The notes below the pieces were generated by a model. That model had not been told where the DNA came from and did no database searches. It saw only the letters and a program-made list of their open reading frames with translations. From contig NZ_JAKEEB010000033.1 of the NCBI RefSeq assembly GCF_021462825.1, positions 1-64,000 of the forward strand: DNA of 64,000 bases, written 5' to 3'. Positions 42,098 to 50,197 of the stretch are shown here, in pieces. Position numbers and translations under genes: made by a program. Position 1 is the stretch's first letter; each line of letters starts with the position of its first letter. The DNA is from Streptomyces glomeratus. Its GTDB lineage: Bacteria > Actinomycetota > Actinomycetes > Streptomycetales > Streptomycetaceae.

Positions 42098-42628
42098 TCA
42101 CCCGCCCCCGTCCGTGCCCTTCGGTGCCGGTGCGCCCCGGCCGACCGTCACGGACCATCGCACGGCCGGCGGCGCCGAGACGGACACGGTGCCGCCGCGG
42201 TCCGCGCCTGTCAGCGCCAACTGGTTCTCGTAGGAGCTGATCTGGCCGGCGAGGCAGTCCACGGGGAAGGAGACACCCACCGACCGCACCACGACGTACA
42301 TGCTCCCCCGGCCCTCGCACCGCACATGGACGACCAGAGCGTCACCCCTCCTGCCCTTGCCCAACTCGAAGCTCGCGTTGCCGCTGGTCGGCTGCCGGCG
42401 GCCGGCGAGGGTCTCGCCGTCATCGAGCTCCGGCGCCCGGAACACGGGCCGTTCGGGGGCGGCGGTGGCGGTCACCGTGACCTCGCCTGGCGTGGCGGAG
42501 CCGCTGGACCGCTCGGGTACCGCGCGTGACGGCCCGGCGCCGGAGTGGCCCGTCGTGCAGGCGGCGAGCGGAAGCAGCAGCACGGCACAGGCGGCGGTGC
42601 CCCATCCCGCAAGCGTTCTCGAGGACAC
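42098..42628 (-). CDS. Lipoprotein, paralogue of the next gene
   Basis: A 176-residue protein with lipobox LAAC. The mature part is Ser/Pro-rich, then a beta domain with two cysteines (VHVRCEGRGSMYVVV, FPVDCLAG) and DRGGTVSVSAPPAVRWSVTVGRG. GTG with GGAGGT upstream. It follows its paralogue by one base and looks like a tandem duplication. Confidence 0.72.
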   Translation of the reverse strand: MSSRTLAGWGTAACAVLLLPLAACTTGHSGAGPSRAVPERSSGSATPGEVTVTATAAPERPVFRAPELDDGETLAGRRQPTSGNASFELGKGRRGDALVVHVRCEGRGSMYVVVRSVGVSFPVDCLAGQISSYENQLALTGADRGGTVSVSAPPAVRWSVTVGRGAPAPKGTDGGG

Positions 42629-42629
42629 C

Positions 42630-43142
42630 TCACACCTCCCGAACGGCCCAGGAGACCACACCGGTCGACCCCTCGGCGCCGTCGACATCGATATGGACGG
42701 AGCTGTTCCGGCTGTGCCCGTGCGGGGTGATCCGCTGCGACACCACCGACCGGTCGCACGGCACGGTGGCCTTCGTACCGGCGCCCGACGGCGTGAACCC
42801 CACCCGGATACCGCCCCGGCCGACGCACACCAGGTCGAGCAGGTATCTCCCGCCCACGCGCAACAAGTGCTCGGTGTGGATGCCGTCGGCGACGCGCTCC
42901 GTACCCGCCTCCACCAACGACCCGCTGCCGACGGCGGAAAGGGCCGCCTCAGCCTGCTCGGTCAGCGTCTGCCCGGAGAGGCGGGCCGCCGTCCGGGAAC
43001 TCGGCGGGGGCGAGGCACCCGCCGGGGTCTCGTGCCGTCCGGACGCAGTGCACGCGGCGAGCAGCAGCACCGCCGCCGGCACCACACCACCGGCGATCCA
43101 GACCCGCGGGCGCGCGGCGGCGCCCGTACGCGCAGAGGTCAT
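42630..43142 (-). CDS. Lipoprotein, paralogue of the previous entry
   Basis: A 170-residue protein with lipobox LAAC. It shares the layout of its neighbour: a two-cysteine beta domain (LLDLVCVGRGGIRVGF, ATVPCDRSVVSQRI) and a C-terminal VHIDVDGAEGSTGVVSWAV. ATG at 43142. These look like surface-exposed binding or structural domains; no enzyme motif is seen. A minisatellite lies upstream. Confidence 0.72.
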   Translation of the reverse strand: MTSARTGAAARPRVWIAGGVVPAAVLLLAACTASGRHETPAGASPPPSSRTAARLSGQTLTEQAEAALSAVGSGSLVEAGTERVADGIHTEHLLRVGGRYLLDLVCVGRGGIRVGFTPSGAGTKATVPCDRSVVSQRITPHGHSRNSSVHIDVDGAEGSTGVVSWAVREV

Positions 43143-43196
43143 GACCGGTCTCCCCCGTCTTCCAGCCGTACCCGGTCCGGGTGTTTTCCCAGCACC

Positions 43197-43343
43197 GTCT
43201 CCCCGTGTTCTCCGGGCACACGTCTCCCGGCGCTCTCCCGGCACCGTCTCCCCGTGTTCTCCGGGCACACGTCTCCCGGCGCTCTCCCGGCACCGTCTCC
43301 CGGCGCTCTCCCGGCACCGTCTCCCGGTGTTCTCAGGCACCGT
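43197..43343. repeat. Intergenic minisatellite, unit 24-25 bp, six copies
   Basis: Two unit types alternate: GTCTCCCCGTGTTCTCCGGG... and GTCTCCCGGCGCTCTCCCGG..., the order being A-B-A-B-B-C. It occupies the middle of the 342-bp gap before the SEC-C gene; the rest of the gap shows no other clear feature. Confidence 0.85.
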
Positions 43344-43484
43344 AGTGGCTCTCTGCCACCTGTCTGCTTCGCTCCCGGATCTTCTGAGCAAGACGTGAGG
43401 TCCCCGACCGGGGCCTCCGCCGCCCCCTGCCCCTGGCCTGCGAATCTCTCTCGTTTGTCGGTCGGCGGCAGTACGGTGTCCCCC

Positions 43485-44501
43485 ATGCGCCCCGACACGC
43501 CTGCCGAGAACGTCGACCACAACGCCGAAGCAGCACGCCTGGAGCGGACTGCCGGCCTGTACCCCCAGGACGCGGAACACCTGCTGCTCCAGGCCGCGGC
43601 CCACCGGGAACTGGCCGGTGACCGCCCCGGCGCCACCGCGCTGTACGACCGCCTGCTGTCGTCCTCCGACCCTCTGGAGAACCCCCACCTCGTACGGGCC
43701 CTGAAGGCATCGAACCTGTGGGAGTACGACCACGAGGCGGAAGCCCGGGCGATCATCGACGGAGTCCGTGCGTCCGCCCCCCGCCACCCGGCGCCCTGGC
43801 TGATCGTCGCGGAGTCGCTGGAGTCGCACGACGAGCTCGAGGCGGCGGAGGCGACGTTCACCGAGGGGCTGCGGCTCCTCGTCGGCGAGACCGCGGAGCC
43901 CCCGCAGTCCACCCACCCGCTGCTCTACGGCCGCCACCGGGTCCGCCGCATGCTGGGCGCGGCCCATGACCAGTGGGACACCCTGGCCGACACCCTCCAC
44001 TCCTCCTCGGTGTCCCTGGACGAACTCCACGACCCGAAGCGGATCTGGTCCCTGGGCTCGGACAACCCGGCGGAGCTCCAGGCCGAGATCGGCCGCCTGC
44101 GGGCGGAGCTGGGCGCGTACCGGGAGGCCCTGTCCCGCCCGTTCCCGGTCGCGATCCTGCACTGGCCGGCGCCCGAACTGCACGAGCTGGTGTCGGCGTA
44201 CCCGTCGCTGGCCACCGAGTACTCCTCCCACGAGGAGCACCTGTCGACGATAGAGGCCTCCCTGAGGGAACTGGCCGCCTCCGGCACCCCGAACCTGGGC
44301 ATCGTGACGGGCACGGTCCCGTCGTACGAGGCCTTCGCGGCGTCGGAGGGCACGCACCCGGAGGACACGTCCCTGCTTCCCCAGTACGCGACGACCCTGG
44401 CGGCGCGAGGACGGGCCGTGGCTTGGCCGCCGGAGCAGGGCCGTGTGTGCTGGTGCGGCTCAGAGCGGGTTTATGACGGGTGCCATGGCGTAGGGGTGTG
44501 A
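43485..44501 (+). CDS. SEC-C motif protein
   Basis: A 338-residue protein. The N-terminal two thirds look like helical repeats (AARLERTAGLYPQDAEHLLLQAAAHRELAGDRPGA, HPAPWLIVAESLESHDELEAAEATFTEGLRLL), then a mixed domain. It ends with CWCGSERVYDGCHG, the SEC-C zinc motif of SecA C-termini. Such proteins are cytoplasmic adaptors with unclear clients. ATG at 43485. Confidence 0.8.
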   Translation: MRPDTPAENVDHNAEAARLERTAGLYPQDAEHLLLQAAAHRELAGDRPGATALYDRLLSSSDPLENPHLVRALKASNLWEYDHEAEARAIIDGVRASAPRHPAPWLIVAESLESHDELEAAEATFTEGLRLLVGETAEPPQSTHPLLYGRHRVRRMLGAAHDQWDTLADTLHSSSVSLDELHDPKRIWSLGSDNPAELQAEIGRLRAELGAYREALSRPFPVAILHWPAPELHELVSAYPSLATEYSSHEEHLSTIEASLRELAASGTPNLGIVTGTVPSYEAFAASEGTHPEDTSLLPQYATTLAARGRAVAWPPEQGRVCWCGSERVYDGCHGVGV

Positions 44502-44533
44502 GCCACGACCGCGCGACGGCTTCACCTCTCAAG

Positions 44534-44571
44534 CCGATGACTGTCCGCAAGTAATCAACTTTCGTCATCGG
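44534..44571. promoter_or_regulatory. Inverted repeat in the promoter region of the DUF3427 helicase
   Basis: CCGATGAC (44534-44541) and GTCATCGG (44564-44571) are exact inverse complements around an AT-rich 22-bp centre, and ACTGTCC/GGACAGT pairs in an interlaced way. It is either a regulator site or a terminator of the SEC-C gene. Confidence 0.4.
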
Positions 44572-44662
44572 ACAGTCGCTTGTCAGTGACTGCTGTTAGA
44601 ACAGATTCCCATCGGCTCGAGAGATCGTATGCGAGGGCCCACAGGGGATCGAGGGAGCAGTC

Positions 44663-47600
44663 GTGACGGAATCGGGGGACGGGGCTCAGCCGGTCGCGGG
44701 CGTCTACGAGCAACTCCTCACGGAAAGTCTGCGCCATCGGATACAAAGGCTCGAAGCCGCGGGCTGGAAGGCCATCGACGAGGAGGTCAGCAAGGAGTCG
44801 ACTCCTCATGTGCTGGCCCGGTACATCGGCGAGGTGGTGGGGCGCCGGCTGAGTCAATTGCCGCACAGGGAGCAGGTGGCCGCCGCTAACCAGATCATGC
44901 GGTCGCTGTCGGCCAGCGCTCCGGACCCGCAGACGGACGGCACCCTCGGCTCCATCGTCGATGGCCCACGGCAACTGCTGGCTCTCGCGGAACAAGAAGC
45001 ACCCGGTGCCTACGCGATCCGTCCTCTGACGCCTCTCTCGGAAACGGCGTTGATCACCAACGCGCCGGACGACCCCAATCTGGGTGCCGAGTTGCGTGCC
45101 GAGCTGGCCACGGCCGACAGCATCGATCTGCTGTGCGCCTTTGTGAAGTGGCATGGCATACGGGTGCTCGAAGACGCTCTGCGCGCGGCGAAGAGGCGAG
45201 GCGTACACATCCGGGTCATCACCACGACGTACATCGGCGCCACCGACCGCTACGCGTTGGACCGCCTGGTCCGGGAGTTCGGCGCCGAGGTGAAGATCAA
45301 CTACGAGATCCGATCGACGCGACTGCACGCGAAGGCTTGGCTGTTCCGCCGCAAAACCGGCTTCGACACGGCCTACGTAGGCAGCTCCAACCTGTCGAAG
45401 GCCGCGCTGCTCGATGGTCTGGAGTGGAACGTACGGCTGTCGTCCATCGCCACCCCCAGGGTGATCGACAAGTTCGAGGCGACGTTCGACGCGTACTGGG
45501 ACGACGCCGCCTTCGAGTCATACGACCCCGACACCGACGGGGACCGGTTGGCCGACGCGTTGGCCCAGGCAGGTGGCAAGGGGCCGGGGAACGAGCTCAA
45601 GATCAATCTCTCTGGGCTCGAAGTCCAGCCGTTCCCGCACCAGCGGGACATGCTGGAGCGTCTGCGAGTCGAGCGTGAGATCCGCGGCCATCACGAGAAC
45701 CTCCTCGTCGCTGCGACCGGCACCGGCAAGACCGTCATGGCGGCTCTGGACTATCGCGCACTGCGTGACCAGCGCGGTGGAGAGCTTCCTCGGCTGCTGT
45801 TCGTGGCACACCGCAAGGAAATCCTGCGGCAGTCCTTGCGTACGTATCAGGAGGTACTCGGCAACGCCTCCTTTGGCGAGCTTCTCTTCAACGGGCACGA
45901 ACCCCGCGAGTGGGCGCATGTCTTCGCCAGTGTCCAATCCCTCAATCTCCAGCGGCTGGAACAGTTCGATCCGGGCCATTTCGACGTCATCGTCATCGAC
46001 GAGTTCCACCACGCCACGGCGAACACGTACCGCCGCGTCCTTGAGCACTTCACACCGACCGAGTTGCTCGGCCTCACCGCGACGCCGGAGAGGATGGACG
46101 GGCACAATGTGCAGGACGAGTTCTTCGGCGGCCGGATCGCTGCCGAGATGCGGCTCTGGGAAGCCCTGGAGAACGACCTGCTCTGCCCTTTCCACTACTT
46201 CGGAATCCCGGACGGCACCGACCTGTCTCAGCTCAATTGGCGAGCGGGGTCCTACGATCAAGACGAGCTCGGCAACCTCTACACGGCCAGCCACGCTCGA
46301 GCTCTGATCGTCATCAAGCAGGTCAGGGACAAGATCGCCAACCCGGCCGCCATGCGCGCCCTGGGTTTCTGTGTGACCAAGAGGCACGCGCACTTCATGG
46401 CGGACCGCTTCCGCGAGGCGGGATTCAAGGCCGCCGCGCTCGACAGCGACTCGACTCCCGCCGAGCGCGACCGCACGCTGAACGACCTCAAGGCCGGCCG
46501 GATCCAGGTGATCTTCTCCGTGGACCTGTTCAACGAGGGCCTGGACATCCCGGACGTTGACACCCTGCTCCTCCTGCGCCCCACGAACAGCGCGACCGTC
46601 TTCCTCCAGCAGCTGGGACGGGGGCTACGCCGCACGCAGAACAAGCCGGTCCTGACGGTGCTGGACTTCATCGGCCAGCACCGGGCGGAGTTCCGCTTCG
46701 AGGAGCAGTTCCGCGCCCTGACCAACCTCTCCCGCAACCGCCTGGTCGACGCCATCGAGCGCGGCTTCCCCCAACTGCCCTCCGGCTGCCAGATCCTCCT
46801 GGAAGGCAAGTCCAAGGACCTGGTCCTCGACAACATCCGCACGCAGCTCAATGCCACGATCAACACGCTGGCGAAGGAAGTCAGGGACTACAGCACACCC
46901 AAGCTCGCCGACTACCTGCGCGAGAGCAGACGGGAGATCAAGGAGCTCTACAAGAGCAAGAACTCCTGGACAGCGGTCCTCCGCAGAGCGGGGCTTGTCA
47001 AGGAAGCCGAAGTACCCGGCGAAGAGGAACTCCTCAAGCGTGTCCACGCCTTCCTCCATGTGGACGACCCCGAGCGAGCCCACGCATATCTACGCCTTCT
47101 CGCAGATGACGCCCCCGACTACGACTCGCTCTCGCCCACCGATCAGATATACGCCCGCATGCTGTTCTTCAATCTGTGGGACAAGGCGGGCGGGTTCTCC
47201 AGCTACCGCGAAGGCCTCGAGTCGCTGCGCTCCCACCACGTGTTCCGCAGCGAATTGCAGCAGGTCCTTTCCCACGTCCTCGACCGGTCCGACCACTACC
47301 CGATTCCGCTGGATGGGCCGCTCAACCACCTCCCGCTGAAGATCCACAGCGCATACAACCGCTCCGAGATCCTCGCCTCCCTCGGAGTGGCCCGGCTGGG
47401 CGGTCAGATGCCCGGCGTCTTCAGCCAAGGAGTGGCCTGGGTCGAGGAGATCAAGACCGACGCCCTTCTCATCACCCAGGAGAAGAACGAGCGGGACTTC
47501 TCACCCAGTGTCCGCTACAAGGACTACGCGCTCAGCCCAACCCGTTTCCACTGGGAGTCGCAGGGCACCACGCCCGAAAACTCCCCGACTGGCTTGCGCT

Positions 47601-47809
47601 ATCAGCGGCATGCCAAGGAAGGCAGCCATGTTCTGCTCTTCCTGCGCCGCTACAAGAACAACAGCATCGGCAAGTCGGAACCGTGGATGCTCCTGGGGCC
47701 GGCCACGTACAAGGCGCACACCGGCAGCAAGCCGATGGCGATCACCTGGGAGCTCCAGCACGAGCTCCCGGCCGATGTGTGGACGTACTCGGCCATCGCC
47801 AGCAGGTGA
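44663..47809 (+). CDS. PLD nuclease - SF2 helicase - DUF3427 protein
   Basis: A 1048-residue protein. A helical N-terminus (1-110) is followed by a phospholipase-D-type domain with HAK at 222-224 and GSSN at 240-243. The SF2 helicase has Walker A ATGTGKT (351-357), DEFH (446-449), LTATPER (471-477) and a late QQLGRGLRR (motif VI). The DUF3427 domain takes the C-terminal third. PLD-helicase fusions of this kind process nucleic acid and several are phage-defence or repair proteins. A stand-alone gene, GTG with GAGGGAG upstream. Confidence 0.88.
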   Translation: MTESGDGAQPVAGVYEQLLTESLRHRIQRLEAAGWKAIDEEVSKESTPHVLARYIGEVVGRRLSQLPHREQVAAANQIMRSLSASAPDPQTDGTLGSIVDGPRQLLALAEQEAPGAYAIRPLTPLSETALITNAPDDPNLGAELRAELATADSIDLLCAFVKWHGIRVLEDALRAAKRRGVHIRVITTTYIGATDRYALDRLVREFGAEVKINYEIRSTRLHAKAWLFRRKTGFDTAYVGSSNLSKAALLDGLEWNVRLSSIATPRVIDKFEATFDAYWDDAAFESYDPDTDGDRLADALAQAGGKGPGNELKINLSGLEVQPFPHQRDMLERLRVEREIRGHHENLLVAATGTGKTVMAALDYRALRDQRGGELPRLLFVAHRKEILRQSLRTYQEVLGNASFGELLFNGHEPREWAHVFASVQSLNLQRLEQFDPGHFDVIVIDEFHHATANTYRRVLEHFTPTELLGLTATPERMDGHNVQDEFFGGRIAAEMRLWEALENDLLCPFHYFGIPDGTDLSQLNWRAGSYDQDELGNLYTASHARALIVIKQVRDKIANPAAMRALGFCVTKRHAHFMADRFREAGFKAAALDSDSTPAERDRTLNDLKAGRIQVIFSVDLFNEGLDIPDVDTLLLLRPTNSATVFLQQLGRGLRRTQNKPVLTVLDFIGQHRAEFRFEEQFRALTNLSRNRLVDAIERGFPQLPSGCQILLEGKSKDLVLDNIRTQLNATINTLAKEVRDYSTPKLADYLRESRREIKELYKSKNSWTAVLRRAGLVKEAEVPGEEELLKRVHAFLHVDDPERAHAYLRLLADDAPDYDSLSPTDQIYARMLFFNLWDKAGGFSSYREGLESLRSHHVFRSELQQVLSHVLDRSDHYPIPLDGPLNHLPLKIHSAYNRSEILASLGVARLGGQMPGVFSQGVAWVEEIKTDALLITQEKNERDFSPSVRYKDYALSPTRFHWESQGTTPENSPTGLRYQRHAKEGSHVLLFLRRYKNNSIGKSEPWMLLGPATYKAHTGSKPMAITWELQHELPADVWTYSAIASR

Positions 47810-47812
47810 CGG

Positions 47813-47865
47813 GGGCCCGGAGAGCGGTGCCGCTCGTGGACAACACCTGTGCGGTCTCCGGGCCC
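47813..47865. terminator. Bidirectional terminator between convergent genes
   Basis: GGGCCCGGAGA (47813-47823) pairs perfectly with TCTCCGGGCCC (47855-47865). It lies between the DUF3427 gene (plus) and the AhpD-like gene (minus). Confidence 0.65.
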
Positions 47866-47881
47866 TCGCGCACTCTCGGCC

Positions 47882-48355
47882 TCAGCCGAACTGGCCCGGC
47901 TGGTAGTCGCCCGCCGGCTGCTGGACGATGACGTTCATGCGGTTGTACGCGTTGATCAGGGCGATGAGGGAGACCAGCGCGGCGAGCTGGTCCTCGTCGT
48001 AGTACTTCGCTGCGTTCGCCCAGACCTCGTCGGGGACGCCGCCTGCCGCGTCGGCGATCCGGGTGCCCTGTTCGACCAGTTCCAGGGCGGCGCGCTCGGC
48101 GTCCGTGAAGACCGTGGCCTCTCGCCAGGCGGCGACGAGGTGGAGGCGCTGGTGGGTCTCCCCGGCGGCCACGGCGTCCTTGGTGTGCATGTCGGTGCAG
48201 AAGCCACAACCGTTGATCTGGCTGGCGCGGATCTTCACAAGCTCCTGGGTCGCCGCCGGCAGGGTCGAGTCGCTGATGACCTTCCCGGCCGAGTTGATGT
48301 ACCTGGCGAACTTGGCCGCGACCGGGTTGGTGAAGAAGTTGAGACGGGCTTCCAT
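47882..48355 (-). CDS. AhpD-like carboxymuconolactone decarboxylase family protein
   Basis: A 157-residue protein with the AhpD motif CGFCTDMHTKDA (Cys pair plus His), ATQELVKIRASQING before it, and a helical tail with LVSLIALINAYNRMNV. It is probably a thiol-based peroxidase or oxidoreductase. ATG at 48355; the frame stays open further upstream but with no better start. Confidence 0.87.
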   Translation of the reverse strand: MEARLNFFTNPVAAKFARYINSAGKVISDSTLPAATQELVKIRASQINGCGFCTDMHTKDAVAAGETHQRLHLVAAWREATVFTDAERAALELVEQGTRIADAAGGVPDEVWANAAKYYDEDQLAALVSLIALINAYNRMNVIVQQPAGDYQPGQFG

Positions 48356-48493
48356 GGTGATCTCCTCGATCCTTGCCGTGTTGTCCGTTACACAGCACTG
48401 ACGGAGCGGTTCGAGGGGATGTGACGGTCCGGGCAGCGAGAGGCGTGTGACGTGCGTCTCATGCCGGTTCGCTCGCCCTCCGGTACGCGCGAA

Positions 48494-48520
48494 GGGGCCG
48501 GACCATCCGGGTCCGGCCCC
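48494..48520 (-). terminator. Hairpin downstream of the DUF2267 gene
   Basis: GGGGCCGGACC (48494-48504) pairs with GGTCCGGCCCC (48510-48520) around ATCCG. It separates the DUF2267 transcript from the AhpD-like gene. Confidence 0.65.
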
Positions 48521-48544
48521 TGTCTCCGCCGACATGGATCGGGA

Positions 48545-49129
48545 TCAGGCCGCTCGTGTCAGAAGGTCCGCCTTGCCGAACAGCAGGGCGTAACCGGTGG
48601 GGAGTTGAGCGAGGATACGGGACGTCAGGTCGTCGCCGACCAGTGCGGGCAGAGTGGAGAGAACCGCGCTCACGTCCCAGCGTGCCGTCGCGCGCGTGGC
48701 CCCCTCGATACGGGCCGCGACCGCGTCCACGAACTCCGGGGCGGTCAGCGGGCACGTCACCGGGATCTGCGACGCGATCAGGCGCGCCGCCTCCTCGGGC
48801 AGTCGGCGGGCCAGTTCCACCCGCTCGTCGCCGACCACATGGGCGCCCAGGGCGGAGAGCACGAGGCGCGTGGTGCGCTCGGCTTCGTTCGTGGTCGTGT
48901 ACTGGCCGGACTCCTTGACCGCCTCGACCAGCCGGGGCCAGTCCACGCCAGGCGAGGTCGTGGCCGGCTTACCGGCGGGCGGCAGGTCGTGCACCGCCGT
49001 CACCGGTTCTTCTGCCGCCGCCTCGAGTTCGTCGTGCGCGGCCGGTTCCCTGCGCGTGGCCACGTCGTCGGTCGCCACCGTCCCGTCGATCGTGCTCGTC
49101 GCCGCCGCGCTCGTCGTGGTCGTGCTCAT
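48545..49129 (-). CDS. DUF2267 protein
   Basis: A 194-residue protein. A disordered Thr/Ala/Glu-rich N-terminus (1-62) is followed by a DUF2267 helical domain: ERTTRLVLSALGAHVVGDERVELARRLPEEAARLI, EFVDAVAARIEGATRATARWDVSAVLSTLPALVGDDLTSRILAQLP. DUF2267 proteins are often near stress genes, and here the neighbour is Hsp20 in the same direction (117 bp away). ATG at 49129. Confidence 0.8.
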   Translation of the reverse strand: MSTTTTSAAATSTIDGTVATDDVATRREPAAHDELEAAAEEPVTAVHDLPPAGKPATTSPGVDWPRLVEAVKESGQYTTTNEAERTTRLVLSALGAHVVGDERVELARRLPEEAARLIASQIPVTCPLTAPEFVDAVAARIEGATRATARWDVSAVLSTLPALVGDDLTSRILAQLPTGYALLFGKADLLTRAA

Positions 49130-49245
49130 CGTGCGGGTACTCCTCCGTTTTCCATTCCCCACCCGGTCCTCTCCCGGGTACCCCGATCGCCGTGCCCGTC
49201 CCACGCGATTTCGTACGTGTGGGACGGGGGCGGTCTCGGCGGCTG

Positions 49246-49668
49246 TCAGCCGGTGATCTGCTGGGGCCGGTCGCCGCCCGTGATCTGGATGCGGCGCGGC
49301 TTGGCCTCCTCGGCCACGGGGATGCGGAGGGTCAGGACGCCGGCGTCGTACGAGGCGTCGATGCGCTCCGTGTCCAGGGTGTCGCCCAGGAACAGCTGGC
49401 GGGTGAAGGTTCCGGCGGGGCGCTCGGCCACGACCATCTCGGCGCCTTCGGGGGCCGGGGGGCGGCGCTCGGCGCGCACGTTGAGGACGTGACGTTCGAC
49501 GTCCAGCTCGATCGTCTCGGGGTCGACGCCGGGGAGGTCGAAGTGGACGACGAACTCGTCACCGACACGGTAGGCGTCCATCTGCATCGCCGCGGGGCGG
49601 CTCGCGGAACCGAGGACCTGCTGCGTGAGTCGGTCGAGTTCACGGAACGGGTCAGTACGCATGAGCAT
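49246..49668 (-). CDS. Hsp20/alpha-crystallin small heat-shock protein
   Basis: A 140-residue chaperone: MLMRTDPFRELDRLTQQVLG start, alpha-crystallin domain with VVHFDLPGVDPETIELDVERHVLNVRAERRP, GTFTRQLFLGDTLDTERI and YDAGVLTLRIPVAEEAKPR. It holds unfolded proteins during heat stress. ATG at 49668 (GTG at 49671 possible). A consensus-like promoter and HAIR-like element lie about 50-90 bp upstream. Confidence 0.92.
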   Translation of the reverse strand: MLMRTDPFRELDRLTQQVLGSASRPAAMQMDAYRVGDEFVVHFDLPGVDPETIELDVERHVLNVRAERRPPAPEGAEMVVAERPAGTFTRQLFLGDTLDTERIDASYDAGVLTLRIPVAEEAKPRRIQITGGDRPQQITG

Positions 49669-49718
49669 CACGGGTCACTCCCTTCCTGAGGCACTGGGTG
49701 CGATGCCCTACGGCTTCT

Positions 49719-49760
49719 TATATAGCGCTCAGGCATAAAGTTGACAAGCCTCGACTCAAG
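49719..49760 (-). promoter_or_regulatory. hsp20 promoter overlapped by a HAIR-like (HspR) site
   Basis: On the minus strand, -35 TTGTCA (complement of 49742-49747) and -10 TATATA (49719-49724) are separated by 17 bp. CTTGAGT (complement of 49754-49760), seven spacer bases and TGTCAAC match the HAIR consensus CTTGAGT-N7-ACTCAAG at 11 of 14 positions, covering the -35 box. Confidence 0.65.
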
Positions 49761-49888
49761 TAGGGGCCCAGACCGGGTGCCCGTGGTGTCCGCCTGCGGA
49801 GATAGCCTCGTTACGCCGGGGCGTGCGGTCGCGAACATGGCCGCCGAGTCCGGTCCAAGGACGTATCGGTGGAAGGCGGCAGACAGCG

Positions 49889-50191
49889 ATGGCGAAGGTT
49901 CCTACGGCTCTGGTGGCCGCGAGTGGGCTCGTCGGCGGGTACGGCGTCGCCCGCTGGAGCAAGAAGCGGCAGCTCGGCGGGGCCGTACTGGCTGTCGCGG
50001 GGGCCGCGGCGGCGCGGCAGTGGCAGCGGCAGGCCGGGGGCGCGGCGGCCGGGGCGCTGACGGCGGCGTACGTCGCCGCGTTCGCCGGGTCGCATCCGCT
50101 GGCCAAGAAGGTGGGCGCGTGGCCGGCCGTGTTCGGGGTGGCCGGTGCCGTCGCCCTCGCCTCCTGGGCCGTGGCGGACCGGCGGGGCTAG
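49889..50191 (+). CDS. Small hydrophobic membrane protein
   Basis: A 100-residue protein, mostly Ala/Gly/Val-rich, with about three membrane-spanning stretches (5-22, 30-40, 48-66 and 77-95 as candidates), separated by WSKKRQ and ARQWQRQ. No family known to me. It lies divergent from hsp20 and overlaps nothing; ATG at 49889 without a strong ribosome site. Confidence 0.55.
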   Translation: MAKVPTALVAASGLVGGYGVARWSKKRQLGGAVLAVAGAAAARQWQRQAGGAAAGALTAAYVAAFAGSHPLAKKVGAWPAVFGVAGAVALASWAVADRRG

Positions 50192-50197
50192 CGGCCG

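Noticed and set aside
34439..43341. The minisatellites as CRISPR arrays
   Set aside because: Units are directly adjacent with no spacers, vary in sequence, and no cas genes are nearby.
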